NCBI GenBank assembly: GCA_963846925.1 | Contig: CAWJXW010000020.1 | Span: forward strand, 248,001-312,000 | Reading direction: 5' to 3' | DNA: 64,000 nt | Source: JAQBQB01 sp963846925 | GTDB lineage: Bacteria > Gemmatimonadota > Gemmatimonadetes > Gemmatimonadales > Gemmatimonadaceae | Shown: positions 14,419 through 25,703 of the stretch, piece by piece | Position numbering within the stretch: the stretch's first letter is position 1 | Layout of the letters: each line of letters starts with the position of its first letter | The notes under the pieces: model-generated | Seen by the model: the letters and a program-made list of their open reading frames with translations, nothing else | Databases searched by the model: none | Told to the model about the DNA's origin: nothing | Position numbers and translations under genes: made by a program

Positions 14419-15960
14419 TCAGCGCGTCGGCGGCTTCGTTGACCTCGAGTCGATGGGCGGCAGGAACGCAGGTGTCACGCGGCCGATGCAGGACGTCGGC
14501 GGATCGACGCGCGGGTCCCGCAAGAAGGCATCCATGATCAGCGCCGCGCACGCCATCGCGAGCGGGCGGGCGAACGCGACGTGGCCCGCGTTGGCGAAGT
14601 GCGCGCGGTGCGCGTTCGAGAGCGTCTTCGCGGCTTCGTCGGCGAGCGCGGCGGGCGTCTGCGCGTCGTATCCCGACGAGATGAGCAGCGTCGGAATGGG
14701 GCTCGACACCGGATCCACCGCCTCGTGACCCGAGAATGGAACGCCGAGCGCGTCGCAGAGCATGCGATTGCCCGCCTTCGGCTCTCCCTGCGGGCGGTCG
14801 CCGCAGAGCGCGATGTAGTAGATGAGCGGCGCCGTCTGGCGCGACGCGGTCTGCAGCGACGGATCGATCGCCGCCGCCAGGAAGACTCGCAGCGCGAACT
14901 CGTCGTGCAACGTGTCGTCCTGAGCGAGCTCGCTGATGATGCGCGGCACGCTCGCCCGCATGCCCTCGTCGCTCGAGGCGACGCCGAGCACGCTGAGCAC
15001 CGACGCGCCGGCGACCTCGATCGTGTGCCACGGATCCGCACTGCCGAACTGCGCGGTGCGGCGAAGCGCGCCGCCGCCGTCGGTCAACTTCGCGACCCAC
15101 TTCGCGAGGTCGCCATACTGCGCCACGCACACGGAGTCGCTGCGGCATTCGTTGACGACCTGCGCGGCGATCGCGCGGCCGGCCGTGGCGACGTACGTGG
15201 AGTCGAGAATCTGCGTCGCGCTCGGCGGCGCGATGCCGTCGAGGATCGACGCCTCGACCATGTCCGGATGACGGCGCATGAAATGGAGCGACTCGCGGCT
15301 CCCGTACGACGCGCCCAGCAGGACGAGCTTCGTCACGCCGAGCGCGCGGGCGACGTCGGCGATGTCCTCGACCGCCGGCAGCGTCGTGAAGTTCGCCGGA
15401 TCGACGCCGTGCGAGCGCAGCTCCTTCGCGCGACGCACCAGCGAATCGTTGAGCGGCTTGACGGCGAGCTCACGCCTCGCGCGCGGCTCGAACACGATGG
15501 TGCCGAGGTCGGGCGACGCGCGGTCGGGAACGGACGAGTAGCCACGGCGGTCGAAGGCGACGATCGGGTGGTCGCGCAGCAGAGTCTGTCCGGCCGGCGT
15601 CTCGAGCAGGACGCGCTGCGCCGCATCGATCGACGACTCGCCGGGTCCGCCGGGCAGGAAGAAGACCGGATTGCCGCGCGAGCCGGCCATGGAGTATTCG
15701 ACGACCGGCAGCACGACGGCGAGCAGATGAGAGTCTTTCGGCTTGGCGCGATTCTGCGGGACCGTCACCGTGCCGCACCGCATCGTGATGCCGGCGGTCG
15801 GCGGCGGGCCGAAGGTCGAGTTGCACGGCATCTCGACGAAGCGCGGCGGCTCGGCGGCGGATTTCGACGCCTGTGCGTTCGCGACGTGGCCACCGGCCAG
15901 CGCGGTTCCCGCGAGCAGAGCGTACGCGGCTCTGACGTTCTCCCTTCCCGACGACATCAT
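14419..15960 (-). CDS. Secreted TAP-like alpha/beta hydrolase (tripeptidyl aminopeptidase/proline iminopeptidase group)
   Basis: A 513-residue exported hydrolase. The signal peptide is about 1-30 (YALLAGTALAGGHVANA). The oxyanion region FFLPGGPGESS is near 99-109. The nucleophile Ser lies in LLGASYGSRESL (about 218-229). ISSGYDAQTP supplies the acid and FANAGHVAF the His (about 467). The C-terminal TAP-like segment carries paired cysteines (ALIMDAF...PTSCIG). The family removes N-terminal peptides or Pro residues; the substrate is not determinable here. It is followed by a strong hairpin and preceded by an ATTGG-type dyad region shared with the divergent ompA-like gene. Confidence 0.88.
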   Translation of the reverse strand: MMSSGRENVRAAYALLAGTALAGGHVANAQASKSAAEPPRFVEMPCNSTFGPPPTAGITMRCGTVTVPQNRAKPKDSHLLAVVLPVVEYSMAGSRGNPVFFLPGGPGESSIDAAQRVLLETPAGQTLLRDHPIVAFDRRGYSSVPDRASPDLGTIVFEPRARRELAVKPLNDSLVRRAKELRSHGVDPANFTTLPAVEDIADVARALGVTKLVLLGASYGSRESLHFMRRHPDMVEASILDGIAPPSATQILDSTYVATAGRAIAAQVVNECRSDSVCVAQYGDLAKWVAKLTDGGGALRRTAQFGSADPWHTIEVAGASVLSVLGVASSDEGMRASVPRIISELAQDDTLHDEFALRVFLAAAIDPSLQTASRQTAPLIYYIALCGDRPQGEPKAGNRMLCDALGVPFSGHEAVDPVSSPIPTLLISSGYDAQTPAALADEAAKTLSNAHRAHFANAGHVAFARPLAMACAALIMDAFLRDPRVDPPTSCIGRVTPAFLPPIDSRSTKPPTR

Positions 15961-16058
15961 CCACCTCGGCTGCGTGACCGCGGCGCGACGGCGGAGACTG
16001 GTGTGTCGGCGCCCCTCGCGTCACGATGCGCAACGTCGGTGACGACCGGTGTTCCCGG

Positions 16059-16110
16059 GCATTGGCCCATGAACCAACGCCGATGCGGGCTCGCGTGGAC
16101 CATTGGTCCA
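16059..16110. promoter_or_regulatory. ATTGG-type dyad D between TAP hydrolase and OmpA genes
   Basis: GCATTGGCC at 16059 is followed by the perfect 15-bp palindrome TGGACCATTGGTCCA at 16096-16110. It sits in a 295-bp divergent region, about 100 nt from one start and 145 nt from the other. Confidence 0.55.
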
Positions 16111-16255
16111 ACGCGTGTGATTGACGCACCGAGCCGACCCGCCGCGGCATCGTTCGTGAGATTGAGACGGTTACCCGGAGCGTGCCACCTCGAGTGAGCC
16201 GCTCGGGGCTAGGCAGTTTACCTCACGCTGATACGTGAGATCAGGAGTAATCGCT

Positions 16256-17224
16256 ATGACAAGAACGATGATGCTCGACGTGCAGGAGTTGCGACGCCCG
16301 GCGCGAAATGCCGCGCGTCTGCTGGCGCTGCTGTGCGCACTCGCGGCCGCGCCGCGCCTGCACGCACAGAACGTGTCGTCCACGAGGCCGCAGCCGAGCC
16401 TGAGTTACGTGCAAGGTTCGGAGGCCAAGATCACCGGATTCGTCATCAGCCGAAACGGCGACAGCCTGCTCGTGCGTGACGAGACGACCGACGCGATCAG
16501 CCTCGTGACGGTCACCGACGAGACGAAGATCTCGACGCCGTCGGGCACACTGAAGCTCGGCAAGAAGCGGCAGGGCGAAGACACGCTCATCCCCGGCCTG
16601 AAGGTGCATCTGAAGGGAACCGGTGGAATGGGTGGTGAGCTGGTCGCCGAATCGATCCTCTTCCACGCCACCGCGCAGAACGTCGCTGAAGGCGTCGCTG
16701 CCGGCACGTTGGACATGAAGTTCTTCATGGACTCAGCTACCGCAGCCAACCGCGACAGCCTCGAGGCCGTGACGGCGCGAGCACGTGACACGCTCAACGC
16801 GATCGTGATGCGCGCGCGCGATTCGATCAGCTCGATCAACAACCGCATCGAGAACATCGACAAGTTCGACCTTTCGCAGTCCCGCGCGGTGTTTTTCGCC
16901 AGCGGTCGCGCCGAGCTTCTTCCACAGGCAAAGCGCCAGCTCGATGACATGATCACTGCCTGCAAGGGCATGCACGGTTGTGTCTTCGAGGTCTCCGGTT
17001 ACACGGACTCACGCGGCAGCATGTCGCTCAACGAGCGCCTCAGCTACTGGCGTTCGCAGTCTGTCGTGCAGTACCTGACGCAGACCGGCGGCATCGCTCT
17101 TCGTGACATCGCCACTCCGGCCGGCTACGCCGAGACGGAGCCGATCGCTACGAACGCGTCAGCTAGCGGCCGTGCAATGAACCGCCGCGTGCAGTCGTCA
17201 GGTTGCTCGTCAACCGCGGCTTGA
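16256..17224 (+). CDS. OmpA-family outer-membrane/peptidoglycan-binding protein (C-terminus probably frameshifted)
   Basis: A 322-residue exported protein. The signal peptide runs to about residue 38 (LLALLCALAAAPRLHA). A beta-rich domain follows (about 50-145), then a short helical region (150-205) and an OmpA-C domain: FFASGRAELLPQAKRQLDD, VSGYTDSRGSMSLNERLSYWR and RAMNRRV. OmpA-C domains bind peptidoglycan. ATG 16256 has AGGAG. After NRRVQ the read frame gives SSGCSSTAA, whereas a nearby frame gives VRLLVNRGLNQ and a TAA at 17230. That is the usual ending, so an indel near 17195 is likely. Confidence 0.88.
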   Translation: MTRTMMLDVQELRRPARNAARLLALLCALAAAPRLHAQNVSSTRPQPSLSYVQGSEAKITGFVISRNGDSLLVRDETTDAISLVTVTDETKISTPSGTLKLGKKRQGEDTLIPGLKVHLKGTGGMGGELVAESILFHATAQNVAEGVAAGTLDMKFFMDSATAANRDSLEAVTARARDTLNAIVMRARDSISSINNRIENIDKFDLSQSRAVFFASGRAELLPQAKRQLDDMITACKGMHGCVFEVSGYTDSRGSMSLNERLSYWRSQSVVQYLTQTGGIALRDIATPAGYAETEPIATNASASGRAMNRRVQSSGCSSTAA

Positions 17225-17316
17225 ACCAGTAACGCTGCGTCGAGGCCGATCTCCACTCGTACGCACGCGACCATTCGTGTTCATCACAGGTCTCGCGCGC
17301 AACGCGGACTCGGCCA

Positions 17317-17342
17317 CCCTCCTGGCCTTCGGGCCGGGAGGG
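17317..17342. terminator. UUCG-capped hairpin after the OmpA gene
   Basis: CCCTCCTGGCC and GGCCGGGAGGG pair over 11 positions (one T-G wobble) around a TTCG tetraloop, about 85 nt past the intended ompA end. There is no T-tract, so it may instead stabilise the 3' end. Confidence 0.45.
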
Positions 17343-17444
17343 GATGCGACGTGTTGGGGCCTTGGCGTCGCGGAGTGCAGTCAGGAAGGTGCCCGGCCTC
17401 GAACCATTGTTCTTCGTTTCCTTCCCCAAGGCGCCCAGCACATA

Positions 17445-18168
17445 ATGCGAGAACTCCGCTGGTGGCGCCCTCTCGTCAGGAGCGCCGCCGTCGCGGCGTT
17501 TGCGCTGGTTGCGTCGTGTTATCACTGGGCCGAAGTCACCACGATGTGGGGCGCTCCCGGACAGCGCGCGAATGAGTTTCGACAACGTGGTGGCGGTGTT
17601 CGCCTCGAGCGACGACTCGCTACGCCGCGGAATGGAGAATCGGCTCGTCGCGCAGTTTCCGGGAGCGACTCCTTCCTATCGCGCGTTCGCTTCGGCCGAC
17701 CCCGACGACTCTGCGGCGATTCGCCGCGTGCTCGACGACAATCGGTTCGATTCGGCGATCATCATGACCGTCGTGCTCGCGGACCCGCGTCCCATCTCGC
17801 TCCTCGCCGCCGACCTCCCTCGGTCGCGCCATTCGCTCGCCGCGCGGACATTCGGCGAGCAGTGGAACCGCGTCTGGAATCCTCCGTTCGATCCGTCGCT
17901 CGTGCCGAATAAGCGGCTGGTCGCGATCGAAATGCAGGTGTATTCGCTGGCGGACGGCCAGCTCGTCTGGGCGGGACGGGGAGACCCGGGCGACGCGAGG
18001 ACGATCGTCAAGCTCGGCGACTCGGCGATCGGCAACCTCACGCGTGAGCTCGCGCGGGAGGGAATTCTCGCGATCGGCCTCGAGCCTGCTGACAGGCAGC
18101 GAACGATCTCGGCATCGGGCGTAAGCGCCAGCTCGCTCGCGACGCGCTGTCAACACGAGCTCCGCTGA
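17445..18168 (+). pseudogene. Lipoprotein of unknown function, one frameshift
   Basis: ATG 17445 opens a clear lipoprotein signal (LVRSAAVAAFALVASC, lipobox LVAS-C at about residue 25), continuing YHWAEVTTMWGAPGQ. The rest of the protein lies in another frame from about 17575: MSFDNVVAVFASSDDSLRRG to the TGA at 18168. It includes RVLDDNRFDSAIIMTVVLAD and VAIEMQVYSLADGQLVWAGRG. The latter resembles periplasmic lipoproteins of the DUF4136 type, which report a combined effect of drug or metal efflux operons in other bacteria; that likeness is weak. A single-base indel near 17560-17575 would give one protein of about 240 residues. Confidence 0.6.
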
Positions 18169-18217
18169 GTAGCAGACACCGACGCTCGGCCGCTTCGCGC
18201 GAGGCCGGTCCTCGTAC

Positions 18218-18235
18218 GACCAACGTCCACTGCGG
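18218..18235. promoter_or_regulatory. GACCAACGTCCA element upstream of aspA
   Basis: GACCAACGTCCACTGCGG lies about 105 nt upstream of the aspartase start. It shares GACCAACG with sites at 29797 and 34534, and GTCCACTG with the site at 35561, all in promoter regions. Confidence 0.35.
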
Positions 18236-18339
18236 CGTCGTCCGCACGCGCCGGTAGGTTGCCCGACCGCACCCGCCGCGCAACACGCTTCCGCCGTCTG
18301 CGACCATCACGTCCATCTACGACCGTGAGGCTCTCCCGT

Positions 18340-19744
<1,405 letters not shown>

Positions 19745-19762
19745 AGGAGCGGGAGACTCGTC

Positions 19763-21251
19763 ATGGCGCTGCCGCTGCGACGCCCGACTTCAGACGAGTC
19801 GCCGTCCACGGCGCCGGCGGCACCGCCGGCGCCGAAGCCGGACGAGGAGCCGCCGAAACCGAAGCGTCTCGCGCGCGCCATCTCGCTGGCGATCGCGCTG
19901 ATCATCTGGTTCATCCCGCCGCCCGGCGGGTTGACCGCGCAGGCATGGCATCTCTTCGCGATCTTCGCGTCGACGATCCTGTCGGTCGTGATCGGCGCGT
20001 TTCCGATTCTGACCGCCTCGGTCCTCGCGGTCGCGGCCGCGGTGCTCACGGGAACGCTGTCCGCCGATGAGGCGTACGATTCATTCGCCAACCCGACGAT
20101 CATCCTCATCATCGTCGCGTTCCTCGTCGCGCACGCCGTCGTGAAGTGCGGACTGGGCCAGCGTCTGGGGTATCGCGCGATCAGCTGGTTCGGGAAATCC
20201 ACGCTCGGGCTCTCGTACACCATCTTCGGCGTCGACGCGCTCATCTCGCCGGCCTTTCCGAGCAACACGGCTCGCTCGGGCGTCCTGTACCCGCTCGTTT
20301 TCTCCATGGCCGAAGCGGCCGGGGCGACGCCGGAGCGCGAGGATCGAAAGCGCCTCGGCAAGTTCCTGATGTTCTCGGGCATGGCCAGCCTGACGCTGTC
20401 GTCGGCGCTGTGGTTGACGGCGATGGCCGGCAATCCGCTCGGCGCCGAGATCGCCAAGAAGAGCGGCGTGAACATCGGCTTTGGTTCGTGGCTGGTCGCG
20501 TCGGTCGTGCCGACGATTCTCGCGATGGTTCTCGTACCGTTTCTCTTGTACAAGATCATCAAGCCCGAAGTGACGGCCATGCCGAACGCTCCGGCGGACG
20601 CGCGCAAGACGCTCGCCGAGCTCGGGCCGCTCACGCGGGACCAGAAGGTGGTGGGGATCACCTTCCTCGGCATGGTCGTGCTGTGGGGACTCGCCAGCAC
20701 GCTGCACATCGATCCGACCGCGGTGGCGTTTCTCGGGCTGGGGATCATGCTCGCCACGAGCGTGCTGACGCCGAGCGACATCGCCAAGGAAGGCGACGTC
20801 CTCGCCACGTTCATCTGGTTCGCGTCGCTGTTCACGTTGAGCAGCCAGCTGAACAAGCTCGGCTTCATGGAATTCGTCGGCGACCGACTCGCCATGCGGC
20901 TCGGCGGTCTGCCGATACCGCTCGCCGCGGTGATCCTGATCGTCGCATACGTGCTGCTGCACTACCTGTTCGTCAGCCAGACGGCGCATCTGCTCGCGCT
21001 CTTCGGCGTGTTCCTGGGCGTGGGCGTGAAGCTCGGCGTCTCGCCGGCGCTGCTCGCCTTCCAGCTGCTCTTCGCCACGAACTATTTCGCGGCGATCGCA
21101 CCGCAGGCGTCGAGCGCGAACCTGCTGTTCGCCGGAAGCGGGTACCTGTCGCAAGGCGATCTGTACAAGCTGGGCGCGATTCACACCGCGATTCTGCATC
21201 TTGCTGTACCTGGTCGTGGGCACCGGGTGGCTGTGGCTGGTCGCCCGGTAA
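19763..21251 (+). CDS. DASS-family (SLC13-type) dicarboxylate transporter; C-terminal frameshift
   Basis: About 496 residues with 11-13 membrane helices. ANPTIILIIVAFLVAHAVVKCG and the SNTARSG motif (about 172-178) are typical of divalent anion:Na+ symporters. LFVSQTAHLLALF in the second half is the matching repeat (cf. SxT motifs). The likely cargo is a C4-dicarboxylate such as fumarate, malate or succinate, or aspartate, inferred from its place between aspartase and asparaginase. Near 21203-21206 an extra T shifts the frame. Without it the protein ends LLYLVVGTGWLWLVAR with TAA at 21249; with it the frame runs on to 21310. ATG 19763 has GAGGAG/GGGAG upstream. Confidence 0.88.
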
Positions 21252-21291
21252 GCGGTTGTCGCAACGGGAGTTCTCACTGTCGAGGCGTCAT

Positions 21292-22386
21292 ATGCGGAAA
21301 AGGAATCTGAGTTCGCTGTTCATGGTCGTCGTCGCGTCGGCGAGCGCGTACGCGCAAGGCGGATCGGCGAGCGGATCGGTGGCGGTCGACACGATGACGC
21401 TGCCGAAGGTCGTCGTGCTCGCGACGGGCGGAACGATCGCCGGAGCGGCCAAGAGCAACGTGACCGCCGGCTACTCGAGCGGCCAGGTCGGCGTCGACGA
21501 GCTGCTCAACGCCGTGCCCGAGGCGAAAAAGCTGGCCAGGCTGAGCGGCGAGCAGATCTCGAACATCGGCTCGCAGGACATGAACGACCAGGTGTGGATC
21601 AAGCTTGCCGACCGCATCAATGCGATCCTCGCGATGCCGGACGTTTCCGGTGTCGTGATCACCCACGGCACGGACACGATCGAAGAGACGGCGTATTTCC
21701 TGAATCTCGTGGTGCATTCACGGAAGCCCGTCGTCCTGACCGCGTCGATGCGCCCCTCCACGGCGCTCTCGGCCGACGGTCCCCTCAACTTCTTCAACGC
21801 CGTCGCGGTGGCCGCGGACAAGGAATCGGCCGGTCGCGGCGTGCTCGTGGTCGTCAACGATTGGATTCACGGCGCGTCGTCGCTCACGAAGACCAGCACG
21901 ACCGCCGTGCAGACCTTCCTGTCGCCGCTCTCCGGTCTCATCGGCACGGTGAACTACGGCGTGATGGAGTGGTATCGCGGGCCCATCGGCAAGAACACCG
22001 TGACCTCCGAGTTCTCGGTGGATCAGAACACGACGCTGCCCCGCGTCGACATCATCATGGCCACCGAGAACATGGACGGCGCGCTGATCAACGCCGCGGC
22101 CGCGAACGGTGCGAAAGGGATCGTGATCGCCGGCGTCGGCAACGGGAACATGACGAAGCCCGCGCTCGAGGCGCTCGCCGCGCAGGCGAAGAAGGGGATC
22201 GTCTGCGTCCGCTCGACGCGCGTGACGACCGGCGAGGTCGGACGAAACGTCGAAGTGAAGGACGACAGCCTCAACTTCGTCGCGTCGCTGGGACTCAATC
22301 CGCAGAAGTCGCGCGTTCTCCTGCGCCTGGCGCTGCTCAAGACGAGCGACCCGAAGACCATCCAGCGCTACTTCGACGAGTACTGA
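21292..22386 (+). CDS. ansB: Periplasmic type II L-asparaginase
   Basis: A 364-residue exported enzyme that hydrolyses L-asparagine to aspartate and ammonia. The signal peptide is about 1-22 (LSSLFMVVVASASAYAQ). The first catalytic threonine lies in VVLATGGTIAGA (about 42-53) and the second in VVITHGTDTIEETAYFL (about 122-138). TASMRPSTALSADGP and VVVNDWIHGA are also conserved. The presence of a signal peptide supports the high-affinity periplasmic type. With aspA and the transporter it would form a route from external asparagine to fumarate. ATG 21292 lies 40 nt after the intended transporter stop. Confidence 0.94.
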   Translation: MRKRNLSSLFMVVVASASAYAQGGSASGSVAVDTMTLPKVVVLATGGTIAGAAKSNVTAGYSSGQVGVDELLNAVPEAKKLARLSGEQISNIGSQDMNDQVWIKLADRINAILAMPDVSGVVITHGTDTIEETAYFLNLVVHSRKPVVLTASMRPSTALSADGPLNFFNAVAVAADKESAGRGVLVVVNDWIHGASSLTKTSTTAVQTFLSPLSGLIGTVNYGVMEWYRGPIGKNTVTSEFSVDQNTTLPRVDIIMATENMDGALINAAAANGAKGIVIAGVGNGNMTKPALEALAAQAKKGIVCVRSTRVTTGEVGRNVEVKDDSLNFVASLGLNPQKSRVLLRLALLKTSDPKTIQRYFDEY

Positions 22387-22451
22387 TTCTTGGAGGGGAG
22401 GCCGCGTCGGGGGCGCGCGGCCTCTTCGACTTCACCCCGACACTGCGACTG

Positions 22452-23748
22452 ATGATTGCTCCCAATTCGCGATCGCTCGCGGGACTCGCGCTCTGCCTGG
22501 CAGCGGGAAGTTCCGCGCTCGGACAGAAGCCGGCTAAGACGCGCGCGGATTCGGTGCGCGATTCCACCTTGTCCGTCGAGCTGACCGCCGGCGAGGCGGA
22601 CAACGAGCCGATGCGCCGCAACTTGCTCCGCCGCCTCGAGTGGAACCTGGGGTTCACCACGTGCACGTCGGCGGCGGTCTGCTGTTCGAGTGGATCGCCT
22701 ACTCGCAGGACTCCGCGAGCAAGGAGCAGTTTCCCGATCTGACTCCCCAATACAAGTTCCGCGACGGGCGCTTCCTGCTGGGCGGACGCTTCAAGACGAA
22801 GCGGCCGTTCACGTGGCAAGCGGGCATCATGTGGGACCAGCTGACCAACAAGTGGCTCGTCCGGCAGACCGGGCTCATGGTCTCGGTCCCGGAGATCTAC
22901 AGCCACTTCTTCGTCGGGCGCGCGAAGGAGGGGTTCAGTCTCAACAAGGTGATGGGCGGCTACGACGGATGGTCGATGGAGCGCCTTCCGTTCACCGATG
23001 CCACCGTCCCGCTGCTTGCCGACGGCATCAAGTGGCTCGGCTACGTGCCCATCGAATCATCTGTTCTGGAACGTCGGTGTGTTCGGGGACGCGCTTTCCG
23101 AGGGGCAAACGTTCTCCAGCTACAACCACCAGTTCGTCGTCCGCGCGGGCATGGATCCGTTTCGCCGACGATACGGCCGGGAAGCTCCTGCACATGGCGA
23201 TGAACTTCCGCATCGGCGATGCGGACAAGGATTCGCTGCGGCTCCGCTCGAAGCCGGAGGCATTCCCCGCCCCGTACTTCATTGATACGGGCAAATTCCC
23301 CGCGAGCTCCGCGCTCGCGTTCGGACCGGAGCTGTACTACCGCCTCGGCCGCGTGCTGATGGGCGGGGAGTACTACTGGCAAAAGGTGCAGTCACCGCAA
23401 AACGACAACCCTTGGTTTCACGGCGGCGAGGCGATGGTCTCCTGGATCACCTCGGGTGAAGTGAGACCGTTCAACCTCGCCGGCAACTATTTCACCGAAG
23501 TCGTACCCGACAGCACGGTGATCCAAGGCGCGGCCGGTGCGTGGGCGCCGTTGCTGAAGGTCTCGTACAGCAACCTCACCAACGGTCCGATCCAGGGCGG
23601 CATCCTCTGGCGCATCACGCCGATGATCAATTGGTATCTCACGGACAACGTGCGTTGGGAGTTCGCGTACGGGTACGCGGTGCTGACGCGATTCGACTTG
23701 CGCGGCGCGACGATGTTCTTTCAGTCACGAATTCAGCTGCGGCTGTGA
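22452..23748 (+). pseudogene. Outer-membrane porin-like protein (phosphate-selective porin O/P type), several frameshifts
   Basis: A signal peptide (SLAGLALCLAAGSSALGQ) begins at ATG 22452. The reading frame then changes near 22640-22690, 23055-23070 and 23150-23190 before a clean stop at 23748. Put together, the pieces read like an OprO/OprP-type beta-barrel: YKFRDGRFLLGGRFKTKRPF, GIMWDQLTNKWLVRQTGLM, FFVGRAKEGFSLNK, YNHQFVVRAG, FRIGDADKDSLRLRSKPEA and a final aromatic strand (FFQSRIQLRL). The intended length is about 430 residues. It follows asparaginase closely and may admit its substrates or products. Three breaks in one gene could be real decay, but sequence error is favoured. Confidence 0.7.
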
Positions 23749-23796
23749 CTGAGACGCACTCGGACGCCAACGGAGTGCCGCGGGAGGCAGAGCGTC

Positions 23797-24583
23797 GTGC
23801 TGAACGCGAACTTCGTGGTGCTCAGCATCGCGCTGGCCATCGGCTTGTTCCTGGCGATGTTGTTGTTCCTGGAAGTCGGGCGCAGGATCGGCGTCGAGCG
23901 CGCGCACACTCGTGGCAGTAAGGCGCGCGCCGGGTGTCGGCATCGTGGACGGCGCGGTGTACAGCCTCTTGGCCCTCCTGGCCGGCTTCATGTTCTCCGG
24001 CGCCGCCAACCGTTTCGACCAGAGGCGGCTCCTCGTCGGCGAGATCGCCAATTCCGCTGGACGCACCTGGAAGCGCATCGACATGCTGCCCGACGAACAG
24101 CGAACGCCCGTTCGGGCCGGACTCCGCCGCTACATGGACGAGCTCATCGCATACTACGCGGCGCCGATGACCTCGACCGCAATGCTTCGTCTGCCCGCTC
24201 CGCTTTCGCAAGCCGAGGACAGTGTCTGGGCGCGTTCAGTCGCGGCATGCAAAGCGCCGGGCGGCGAGCTGGCGCGCATGCTGCTCCTGCCGGCGCTGAA
24301 CGATACGTTCGACGCCGTCGAGCGCGAACGCGTCGCGCGGCGCGTTCACCCGTCACCGTTGATCTACGTGATGTTCGGGATCGCCGCGTTGGCCGCGGCG
24401 CTGTTCGCGGGCTACGGGATGGCCAGCGGTCCTGCGCGAAACTGGATGTTCACCATCGGCATCGCCGCGGTCGTCTCGGCCGCGACGTACGTCATCCTCG
24501 AGCTCGAGTATCCGCGGTTGGGACTGGTCCGCGTCACCGGCATGGATCAGGTCCTCGTGGAGGCCCGAGACGCGATGAAGTGA
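23797..24583 (+). pseudogene. DUF4239 (bestrophin-like) membrane protein, one frameshift
   Basis: GTG 23797 (GGGAGG upstream) opens a helix, FVVLSIALAIGLFLAMLLFL, then RRIGVERAH. From about 23925 the protein continues in another frame: GVGIVDGAVYSLLALLAGFM, FDQRRLLVGEIANSAGRTW and two further helices (about 24360-24420 and 24440-24500), to TGA 24583. This layout (one N-terminal helix, a GAVYSLLALL helix, a FxxRRxLxxxEAN motif and two C-terminal helices) is DUF4239, a predicted bestrophin-like channel family. The following DUF2490 gene starts one base after its stop. Confidence 0.75.
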
Positions 24584-24584
24584 C

Positions 24585-25225
24585 GTGCGCCTACGCGCGC
24601 TTCGGGCCGCGGCCGCGGCACTCATCGCGGTCGGCGGTTCGGCGGGAGCGCAGACCAGCGAGTTGTGGCCCGAGCTCGACGTGTACTGGCAGCCCGCCGA
24701 ACATCAACGGACGTTTCTCGAGCTCTCGGCGTCCGTCGAACAGGAAGGCTCGAAGCGGCAGGACACCGCGGGTCTCTATCAGGACTATCTGTTTCTTCCG
24801 AACGGATACGTTCGCGGCGGCTACCGCTTCACGTTCAGCACGCACGACGCGAGCTACCGCGAATCCCGGTTGGTGGGCGAGTGGGTCGAGCGCGTGTTCT
24901 CGCACGGGATGGTCCGGCTCGTCAATCGGGCGCGGTTCGAGATGCGCTGGGTCAACGGCGACCCGTCGTACCGAGTACGCGAGCGTCTTCATCTGCAGCG
25001 CGTGCCGCCGAACGCTCGCTGGCCCGCCCTGGCGCCGTACGGAACATTCGAGGTCTACTACGATTCGCGCCTCGGCGCCGTCTCGCGTCTCGCCGGCCGA
25101 GTCGGAACCGAGGCTCGGCTCTTCGGGCCGGCGTCGGTCGACGTGTACGTGGCGCGGCAAGACAATCTCGAGAGGCGCCGAGCTACGTGAATGCGCTGGG
25201 CGTCACGGTCAAGCTGGTGTACTAA
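24585..25225 (+). CDS. DUF2490-type outer-membrane protein; C-terminal frameshift
   Basis: GTG 24585 directly follows the upstream TGA. A signal peptide (LRALRAAAAALIAVGGSAGA) is followed by a mostly beta-strand protein: ELWPELDVYWQPAEHQRTFL, YQDYLFLPNGYVRGGYRFTF, RARFEMRWVNGDPSYRVRER and PYGTFEVYYDSR. This fits DUF2490, a predicted beta-barrel. Restoring one C in the CC run near 25176 gives RPSYVNALGVTVKLVY with TAA at 25223; as read, the frame stops at 25190. The C-terminal aromatic strand is expected for an outer-membrane barrel, which supports the repair. Confidence 0.72.
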
Positions 25226-25233
25226 GCGAGGCG

Positions 25234-25259
25234 ATTGGACGGAAGCCCAATGGTCCAAT
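25234..25259. promoter_or_regulatory. ATTGG-type dyad F upstream of the DUF1622 gene
   Basis: ATTGGAC (25234-25240) and GTCCAAT (25253-25259) are exact complements. Between them CCCAAT adds a second partner for ATTGG. It ends 43 nt before the ATG at 25303. Confidence 0.55.
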
Positions 25260-25302
25260 GCGCCATCGCGCGCGTCGCCGGCGTCGGGCACAATCCGCGT
25301 AC

Positions 25303-25669
25303 ATGGATGCCTTTCACTCTTTCCTCCACTTCGCCGACGCGTTCGCCGAGTGGACGCGCCTCGTACTCGAGACGCTGGGCATCGCGACGATCGCCATCGG
25401 TGCCGGCGCGGTCGTGGTTCGGATCGCGCGGCAATCCCACGCGCAACGACACGTCAACCTCACCGAGACGCGATTCATTCTCGCCCGCTATTTGGTGCTC
25501 GCCCTCGAGTTTCAGCTCGCGGCCGACGTCCTCGAGACGGCGATCTCTGCCCGAGTGGTCGAAGATCGGGCAGCTCGCCGCCATCGCCGCGATTCGTACC
25601 GCGCTCAACTACTTCCTGTCCAAGGAATTGTCCGAGGAGAAGCGGGAGCTCGCGTCGCCTGCATCGTAG
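25303..25669 (+). pseudogene. DUF1622 membrane protein, one frameshift
   Basis: ATG 25303 begins MDAFHSFLHFADAFAEWTR and a membrane helix (LETLGIATIAIGAGAVVVRI), then TRFILARYLVLALEFQLAAD and VLETAIS. An extra T in ATCTCTGCCC near 25545 breaks the frame. The other frame continues PEWSKIGQLAAIAAIRTALN and YFLSKELSEEKREL to TAG 25669. The combined 121 residues match DUF1622, small membrane proteins with two or three helices and no known activity. A good ATTGG-type dyad sits in its promoter. Confidence 0.78.
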
Positions 25670-25703
25670 CGGGGACGACGCGCATCCGACCCAAACCGGC
25701 CGC